Source: Deltaproteobacteria bacterium (GTDB lineage Bacteria > Myxococcota_A > Bradymonadia > UBA7976 > VGTA01). From it: a DNA stretch of 5,776 nucleotides. A model generated the notes under the pieces. It was given only the letters and a program-made list of their open reading frames with translations, did not search any database and was not told the origin of the DNA. Of the stretch, positions 1-5,776 are shown piece after piece (within the stretch, counting starts at the first letter, position 1; every line of letters starts with the position of its first letter). Where the stretch lies: contig VGTA01000246.1 in the NCBI GenBank assembly GCA_016874875.1, forward strand, positions 1 to 5,776. Reading direction: 5' to 3'. The position numbers were made by a program, and so were the translations under genes.

Positions 1-3000
1 GGGGGCGCGTTCACCGTGAAGGCGCGGCGCGCCTGCACCACCTCGCCCACGCAGTTGGGCACGTTGAGCGTAAAGGTGTAGGCGCCCGGCACATTGATGA
101 GCGCCCCCGCCGCGTAGGCGCGCGTCGCCCCCGCCTCCGCCAGCGTCGCCGAGAGGGGGTTAGCGCAGCTCTCGTCGAGCGCCCACGTGAAGGCGCCGCT
201 CCCCACCAGGCTCCCCTCCGCGGGGCCGTTGAGCGTAAAGGGGACCGCCTCCGCGACGCGGTACTGGCGGTCGATCACCTTGCGGTTGCCGCAGCGGTCC
301 ACCGCCTCCACGCTGAGGAGGCGGCGGCAGGAGTTGGCGGTGGTGGTCTCGTGAATGATCGGGGCGGGGTCCACCGCGTCCGAGGCGGCGATGTTGAGGC
401 TGGGGACCTCGGCGAGGCGATAGCAGGCGTTGGCGATGAGCGCGCTAGAGATGCTCAGCGACGGCGCGGTCCGGTCAAAGGGGACGGGGCCACCCGAGTT
501 CATCACCGAGCGCCCGTTGCGGTCATCGACCATCTCCACCGTGAGCGCGCGGAAGCCCTCCGCGAACCGCCCAGCGTCGAGGGTGATGGTGTGCGTCTTC
601 TGGACGTTGGGCTGCACCTGCACCGACGACTGGTGCACCGACACGTTGTCCACGAGCACGCGCACCGTCACCGCCCCGCCCTCGAGGTCCTTCAGCTTGA
701 TCTGCAGCGGGAACTGCACATTCGCCACGCAGTCACTGGCGCGCGGGTACACGATCTCGCCCGTGGGCGGCGCGTTATCCGACACCGTCAGGTCCGCCTC
801 CACCACGGAGCAGGCGCCCTTGGTGTCGCAGGTGCGCAGGCGCACGATGTACGACAGCCCCACGCGCCACTGCGAGTTGACGTGATTCTCCACGAGCGCG
901 CCCACCGCGTCGGAGTTGCCCACCCCGGCGACGCCGTTGGTGTCGTTGGCGCCAAAGAGACCGTCGTTATCCGTGTCCCACTCATAGCGCGCCACGGCGT
1001 CGCAGGGGGCGTTGGGGTCGACGGTGGCGCGGGCGTCGAGGGTGACGGGCTGGCGCACGCCGTTGAGAATCGTGGTGGCGTAGGGGCCGCCGGCGTTGCC
1101 GACGGGGGGGAGGTTGTTGTTGGAGATGGTGTAGACCGCCGTCGCCTCGCTCGTGCGGTTAGAGGCGTCGGTCACGCGCAGGCGGGCGGTGACGGGGCCG
1201 TCGCCCACGGCGTTGCGGAGCACCGACACGCCCTCAGCGTCAAAGGTGCCGTCGTTGGTGAGGTCCCACTGGTAGCGGACGAGGGCGAAGCCATTGTCGA
1301 GGGGGCCGTCGGTGGAGCTGCCGCCGCCGTTCAGCTCCACCTGCGCGTTACACGCCGGGCGCGAGGGGGTGACGGCGGCGAGGGCGGTGGGGCCCTGCAC
1401 GATGTCGAGATTCACCACGTGCTCGCTCGTGGCGCCAAAGCGGTCGCGCGCCTGCAGGCGCACGGCGTAGCGGCCCTTGTTCCCTGTGCCGAGGAGCTGC
1501 GTGAGCTGCTGCCAGGTGAGGGTGGGGGTGGGGTTGTTGTCGTACTGCGCCTCAAAGGTGCCGTTGTTGCCGATGTCCCAGCGGAGACTCACGACCGCGT
1601 CACCGCACTGGGCGTTGGGGTCCACCGTGCCGCCGCCGTTGAGCGCAACAGCGGCGTCGCCGATCGCCACCACATAGGGCCCGCCGGCGTTCGCCGATGG
1701 GGCGCTGTTGCCCTGCGTCACCGCGAGATTCACCTGCGTGGTGGCCTGGTGCCCCTCGCTGTCGGTGACGCGGAGCATCACGGGGACGGGCCCGTTGAAG
1801 GTGAACTGGCTCGCCGTCACCGTGGTGCGCTCGCCGCGCGCATCCACGGCGTCATTAAAGCTGCCGTTGTTGTTCATGTCCCACGCCCACTCCACGATGT
1901 CGATGAAGGGGTGCGAGTGCCCCGAGGCGCTCGCGTCGAGGGTGAGGCGCTGCCCGCAGGCGGCGACGGTGGGATCCACCACGGCGGAGGCGACCGGGTT
2001 GACGGGGTGGACGGTGAGAGTGGAGCGGTCGCGGGCGCTGAGGAAGGTGGTGTCCTCCACCTCCATCACGAGCGGATAGGTGCCGAGGGCGCCCACGCCG
2101 AGCTGCGCGAGGCGCGCCGCCGTCACCGCGCTCACCGCCTCGAGCCCATCGCCGTTGTCGTCGCGCGCCACCACGTCCCAGTTGACGAGCGTGTCGGGGT
2201 TCTCGTTGGCGCTGTAGTTGACGCGCCAGCGATAGAACTTGATAAAATCATCCTTGTTGGGCTCGATCGACTGCGCCCCGCTCAGGCGGAGGTCGCCGCC
2301 CAAGAGCACGTGATAACCCACCTCGGGGGAGTCCGAGGGGTCGGCGTCCGCCGTGGGGGGCACGTCGCCCACGCCGTAGAGAATCGGCTTCTGGATCCAG
2401 ACCTTGGTGCCGCGGTGGTCGGTGACGCGCAGGCACACGAGCGGGCGGGGCACGCTGTTGGGGGAGACGTTCTCAAAGATGCGGCGGTAGGTGACCACCG
2501 GCTGCCCCACCGCGTCCACGAACTGCGGCGCGTTGTCGGCGCAGTCAAAATCCCACTCATAGTTGGTGATGGCGCCCGTGGGGATGGGCGAGTAGCTCTC
2601 GCGCGCGTCGAGCGTCACCTGCACGAGGCCCGTCTGCAGGTCGATGGGGGCGGGGGAGGGGCGCTGGTCAAAGCGCGCCACGGGGTCGGCCTTATAGACG
2701 GTGAGCTCCACCTGCGCCGTGGACTGCGCGCCAAAGGTGTCGGTGACGCGCGCCGTGAGGCGGCGCTGGAGGCTGAGGTCCACGCCGTTCCAGCCGAGGC
2801 GGACGCTCGCGTCCGCCCAGGGGAGCACCACGCGCGACTGCTGCGTGGTCACGTCCCGCGCCCCCCCAAACCGCCCGTCGCCGTCGAGGTCCCACTCGTA
2901 GCGGGTGATCGCGTCGCCGCAGCTGGCGTTGGCGTCATACGAGGGGGAGGCGTCGAGGACGATGTCCTGCAGCTCAATGCGCGTCACGCGCGCCGCCGCC

Positions 3001-5776
3001 ACGCGCGCCACGGGCGCGCTGTTGCCCTGATTCACGTTCACCTTGAGCCCCGACACCGTGTGCGAGCGCCCGAGGTCGTCGGTGACCTTGAGCGTCACGT
3101 CATAGGTGCCAAAGCGGGGGTACGCGTACGCGAACCGCACCCCGCCGCCGTCCACGCCGGGGTTGAGGTTGGCGTCGACGTCCCAGGCGTACTGCGTGAT
3201 GCGGCGGTTGGGGTTGAGGTGGAAGCTGTTGGCGCCGCTGAAGGAGATCTCCTGCTGGCACTGCGCGGGGTTGGGCACGGCGGTGGCCACCGCCACGGGC
3301 TCCTTGGGGTAGATGGTGAGCTGCGTGATGGTGGACACCTCCGCGCCGGCGGAATCGCGGGCGCGGAGCTTGATGTTGTAGGCGCGCCCGTACTGGAAGG
3401 CGCTGAACTTGGACCAGGGGATCGTGCCGGCGGCGGCGCTGAGGTCGTTGAAGGCGTTGTCGCCGTCGAGGTCCCACGCCACCGAGAGCGTGTCGCCGCA
3501 GCCGGCGTTGTTGTCGGAGGCGCTGCCGCGCAGCGTCAGGGCGTCACCCGCCTCGAGGATATAGGGCCCGCCGTGGTTCACCGACGGCGCCTCGTTGGGC
3601 ACCGGCAGCACCGTCACGGGCAGCTCGGTGAGCTTCTCTTGGTTCGTGCTGTCCACCACCCGGAGGGTGGCGACGTAGCTGCCGCTCCGCTGATACGAGT
3701 AAATAAAGGGCACGCTCGCCCCCGGGATCACCTGCCCGCCGGCGGTGGTGTGGGTGGCGCCAACCTCAAAATCCGCGCGCGCCCCGGGGGTGTTCCACCA
3801 CAGCCCGCCGCCGTTGGCCGACTTGTCCACATCCCATTGGTACGCCACGATCCGCGCGTCGGGGCTGGGGTGGAAGGAGGCGCTGTGGTTAAAGGTGAGG
3901 GTGCTGGCGTTGCTGTTGGAGCAGCCCTCATAGACCACGGCGGGGGTGATGCTGGCGAGGGCGACGGGCTTGGGGTTAAAGAGCGTGGGGGTGAGGATGA
4001 GCACGCCCACGGCGGTGGAGAACGACACGCCGCCGTAGTTGCAGTTGATCATGCTCCCCACGTCGCAGTCGTGGATGTAGCCCCAGTTGCCGTTGTCAAA
4101 ATCCCCACGGTCGCGGTACTGCGCGCGCATGGTGGAGATGGCGAACTGCTGGTCCCAGGTGAAGCCGTCCAGCACGCGCGGCGAGAGCTCCTCGGGGATT
4201 CCTGTGCGGTAGGCCTTCTGGTGCGAGTAGATGGCGTAGAGGTTGCCGCAGCCCGACCCCGACCAGCGGTACACCGACGAGGTGTTGCCGCAGAGGTAGC
4301 TCCCTGTGGACCAAAAAAGGCCGCCGTTGTAGTAGGGCGCCACGGTGGTGGAGGTCCAGTTATTGCTGGTGAAGCTGCGCATCTTCGACATCGCCTGGCG
4401 GTAGTCGTTGACGCGGTAGCCGGAGTAAGGGAAGGGGGTGGCGTTGTTGGCGCCGCCGGAGGTGGGCAGCTTGTCAAACTCGAGCCAACGCGCGACCAGT
4501 ATCGAGCCACCCGTCAGCATGAGGTTGTTGGTGCCATGCCCAGAGGTCCTGTACTGCGCGGCGCCGTTGTTGTTGAGGTTCGCCACCGCCGCGTAGGCGC
4601 TGCGGTACTTGTGGCGGTTGGTGACGATCACGCCAAAGGGGCGCCCGAGCACCTCGGCGCTCTCAAGGCCGATGTAGGCCCACTGCGCCGTGGAGGCGTC
4701 CATGTAGATGCAGTCGCCGCCGCCGTCAAAGGCGCTGTAGTACCACCCACCGTCCGCGCAGCCGCCGTCGATCTGCATGTAGCCCATGTAGTCGGTGAGC
4801 TCTTGAATAAAGTTCTCCCACCGCATGCCCGCCAGGCCGCCCGTCTGCAGCGGGGTGCCCACGAGGCTGGGGAGGACGGAGGCGAGGGCGCTGGTGGAGA
4901 CGCCATGGTAGTAGACGTTGTTGCTCGCGCCGTTGGTATAGGCGCCGCTGTTGTTGGTGGTGCCGGGGAGGCGGTTGCAGTTACGCGTGCGGTAAGAGCC
5001 AGTCGACAGGACATCCACGCCGCACTCGCTGCTCTCGTCCGCGCCGTTGATCCCCACCCAGCCGGTGCCGTTGGCGAGAACCTGGTTCACGATGCGCGCC
5101 ACCGTCTCCGCGTAGGGGTTGGAGTCCCAGCGGTACTTGTTGGTGGCGGACCAGTTGTCGGGCATCGTGAAGCCGTAGGTGTTATAGCCCGCGGTGGGGA
5201 AGGCGGGGCCGTGGCCGTTGATGGAGAACGCCCACGCGGCGAGGGCGGCGCCGGCGAAGGTGTTGCGCCCAGAGTCCGGGTAGCCCGTCATCTGCGCGTT
5301 GGTGCCGCTCCGCACCATGCGCCGGTGCAGGTACCAGAGGCTCTCCTGGATGGCCACCTGCGACATCACGTCGATCTGGTCCTTCTTCCAGGCGCGCGGG
5401 TCGGGGGTGGGGCTCCAGTTGTACACAAAGAGCTTATAGGTGGCGAGGGACTCCTTGCCCGTGCAGTTGTTGTAGACCTGCACGTTGATGGGCCACCGCT
5501 GGTCGGCGGTCCCCGGGACGTCGGGGACCTCGTAGTAGACGCTGATGTCGTAGAGCGTGCCGTTCCACGGCGAGGCGCTCCGCATGGCGTCCTGGCCGTC
5601 GGTCTCAAAGGCGCCGTCGCGGTCGGTGTCCCAGATCACACGATACGAGCCGCAAGAGGCGTTGCGCACGATGCCCTTGAGGGTGATGCGCGCGTTCTCG
5701 TGCACGGGGTGCGGCAGCTCGAGGTTGTTGGGGGCGAAAGGCACCAAGACGATGTCGTCGTCTGCGAGCGCGGCGC
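1..5776 (-). CDS. Giant secreted PKD-repeat protein with N-terminal alpha/alpha-toroid domain (partial, both ends missing)
   Basis: One minus-strand frame stays open through the whole window, 1,924 full codons from 5774 to 3, and runs off both edges, so the intact protein is longer. Seen directly: a PKD-like domain (residues 5-120), a helical toroid-like region (126-598) with QW-like motifs, ten PKD-like domains (604-1666) marked by repeated 'YEWDLDGDG'-type strands and 'LRVTD' strands, then three Ig/HYR-like domains (1668-1924). Known of the family: PKD and HYR domains are extracellular beta-sandwiches used for adhesion, spacing or carbohydrate/protein binding. Inferred: an exported cell-surface or secreted protein, possibly an adhesin or a scaffold displaying the toroid. 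Residues 2-4 (ALA, followed by DDD) could be a signal peptidase I site, placing the start codon about 20-30 codons beyond the right edge. No enzyme activity can be assigned. Codon use (third-position G/C, Lys only AAG) is uniform, with no sign of a transferred segment. The reading frame is very secure; the function is not. Confidence 0.95.
3..773 (-). other. Three Ig/HYR-like beta domains after the PKD array (residues 1668-1924)
   Basis: Beyond domain J the WDxDxDG signature stops. Residues 1668-1763 begin 'APPTGEIVYP' and contain 'AVTVRVLVDNVSV' and 'FRALTVEMVDDRNG', a bacterial Ig-like pattern. Residues 1766-1843 begin 'FDRTAPSLSI' and contain 'LLSVEAVDRCGNRKVI' (1819-1834), close to the 'V-x-A-x-D-x-x-GN' signature of HYR/Ig-like repeats. 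Residues 1844-1924 ('FTLNGPAEGS' onward) form another beta domain ending 'RRAFTVNAP', where the next domain would start beyond the window. Cysteines lie at 1682, 1784, 1816, 1828, 1870 and 1908. Fold calls are by motif and moderately confident; no sorting signal is seen because the C-terminus is not in the window. Confidence 0.55.
777..3965 (-). repeat. Array of ten PKD-like domains in five alternating pairs (residues 604-1666)
   Basis: Approximate domains by residue: A 604-724, B 726-823, C 825-915, D 916-1028, E 1030-1137, F 1138-1256, G 1257-1353, H 1354-1459, I 1460-1551, J 1555-1666. Recognition strands: 'IVAYQWDVD' (A), 'LSVAWDLDGDNAF' (B), 'ITQYAWDVD' (C), 'ITRYEWDLDGDGRF' (D), 'ITNYEWDFD' (E), 'FIKFYRWRV' (F), 'IVEWAWDMNNNGSF' (G), 'VSLRWDIGNNGTF' (H), 'VRYQWDLTNDGTF' (I), 'ARYEWDTDNDGLF' (J), most followed 40-70 residues on by an 'LRVTD'-like strand. 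Odd domains (A, C, E, G, I) start with a PVA-like or related segment; even ones have GGPY (B, H, J) and an 'NA(x)CGD'-like stretch (B, D, H; CD in J). The pairs repeat about every 200-220 residues, indicating duplication of a two-domain unit, divergent at protein level with only short DNA identities. Likely a stalk or binding array outside the cell. Confidence 0.85.
3981..5399 (-). other. Alpha/alpha-toroid region, terpenoid-cyclase/prenyltransferase-like (residues 126-598)
   Basis: About 470 residues rich in predicted amphipathic helices and lacking the WDxDxDG/RVTD pattern found on either side. Two QW-like motifs are visible: 'YMGYMQIDGGCADGGW' (329-344: aromatic, hydrophobic, three residues, Gln334, then GxW) and residues 546-564 (Gln552 and GNW at 562-564); a weaker one has Gln231 and GTGW (236-239). 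The first is followed by 'MDASTAQWAYIGLESAE' (358-374), matching the D-S-x-x-x-W-hydrophobic-L-x-A pattern of squalene-cyclase-like repeats. The region closes with 'FSTAVGVLILTPTLFNP' (585-601), like the last toroid helix. Size fits a six-hairpin toroid. The DxDD acid motif of squalene-hopene cyclases is not seen and no membrane segment is evident, so cyclase activity is unlikely. A secreted binding domain or a non-terpenoid enzyme (some polysaccharide lyases and glycosidases share the toroid fold) is possible. Cysteines occur in four close pairs. Confidence 0.62.
5415..5762 (-). other. N-terminal PKD-like beta-sandwich domain (residues 5-120)
   Basis: This segment of the giant protein precedes the toroid. 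It contains 'NASCGSYRVIWDTDRDGAFE' (residues 38-57), the PKD-like WDxDxDG core with Asp49, Asp51 and Asp53. The NASCG stretch (38-42) recurs exactly at 949-953 in a later PKD domain, so this domain looks related to the second member of the downstream two-domain units. Cys41 and Cys104 may form an intradomain disulfide. It ends around 'ATYKLFVYNW' (111-120). The match to PKD is by motif only; a generic Ig-like bacterial beta domain is the alternative. Confidence 0.6.

Noticed and set aside
430..885. Plus-strand open frame of 151 codons, and a similar one at 1708-2079
   Set aside because: Both lie antisense to the continuous minus-strand gene. Their products have no recognisable motif; long antisense frames are expected opposite GC-rich genes.
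2007..2363. Frameshift or pseudogene suspected at domain F because the WDxD motif is missing
   Set aside because: The frame continues without a stop, and sequence on both sides and within the domain ('TYPLVMEVED') remains PKD-like, so this is divergence, not a break.
4049..4510. Minus-strand frame of 153 codons with start and stop, and similar ones at 4628-5014 and 3100-3477
   Set aside because: They are in the wrong minus-strand phases. Products are low-complexity Thr/Ala/Pro/Arg-rich strings, whereas the overlapping main frame encodes coherent toroid or PKD sequence.
4563..4576. Short gtt-rich run that looks like a microsatellite
   Set aside because: It encodes an Asn-Asn-Asn stretch within the main frame ('NLNNNGA'), made of AAC codons; too short to treat as a separate repeat element.
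3981..5399. Active squalene-hopene or terpene cyclase
   Set aside because: Despite QW-like motifs, the DxDD catalytic motif is not found and the region sits inside an apparently secreted beta-domain protein; only a fold-level similarity is claimed.
1..5776. CRISPR array or mobile element suggested by recurring GC-rich words such as gggcccgccg and gcgttggggtc
   Set aside because: The recurrences lie in phase with homologous protein motifs (GGPY, DPNA) at domain spacing, with no conserved long DNA repeat, spacer pattern, terminal inverted repeats or transposase.

Overview
The window is a single gene fragment. The minus strand carries one uninterrupted reading frame from edge to edge: 1,924 complete codons read from base 5774 down to base 3, with no stop, no frameshift and no intergenic DNA. 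Start codon, promoter and ribosome binding site lie beyond the right edge (above 5776); the stop lies beyond the left edge (below 1). Residue numbers below count from the first complete codon (5774-5772 = residue 1), so residue n ends at base 5774-3(n-1). The translation was done by hand.

The product is a giant, almost certainly exported, multidomain protein. From N to C it holds: (i) a PKD-like beta-sandwich domain (about residues 5-120); (ii) an all-helical region resembling the alpha/alpha-toroid of the terpenoid-cyclase/prenyltransferase superfamily (about 126-598), with QW-like motifs; (iii) ten PKD-like domains (about 604-1666) arranged as five alternating two-domain units with a period near 200-220 residues; (iv) three further Ig/HYR-like beta domains (about 1668-1924), where the window ends. 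Acidic DxDxDG loops in several PKD domains suggest calcium binding. The 28 cysteines fall largely into plausible pairs, which fits an extracytoplasmic, oxidised setting.

The DNA is very GC-rich, third codon positions are overwhelmingly G or C, and every lysine is AAG. Very large secreted proteins built from PKD repeats with DxDxDG loops are typical of Myxococcota and related former Deltaproteobacteria (Bradymonadales-like lineages included). I favour that origin, but Planctomycetota or another large-genome, high-GC environmental bacterium cannot be excluded. No RNA gene, mobile element, CRISPR array or regulatory site is visible. The interest lies in the architecture: a toroid embedded among beta-sandwich repeats, a two-domain supermodule with co-varying cysteines, and a strict context rule for phenylalanine codons.
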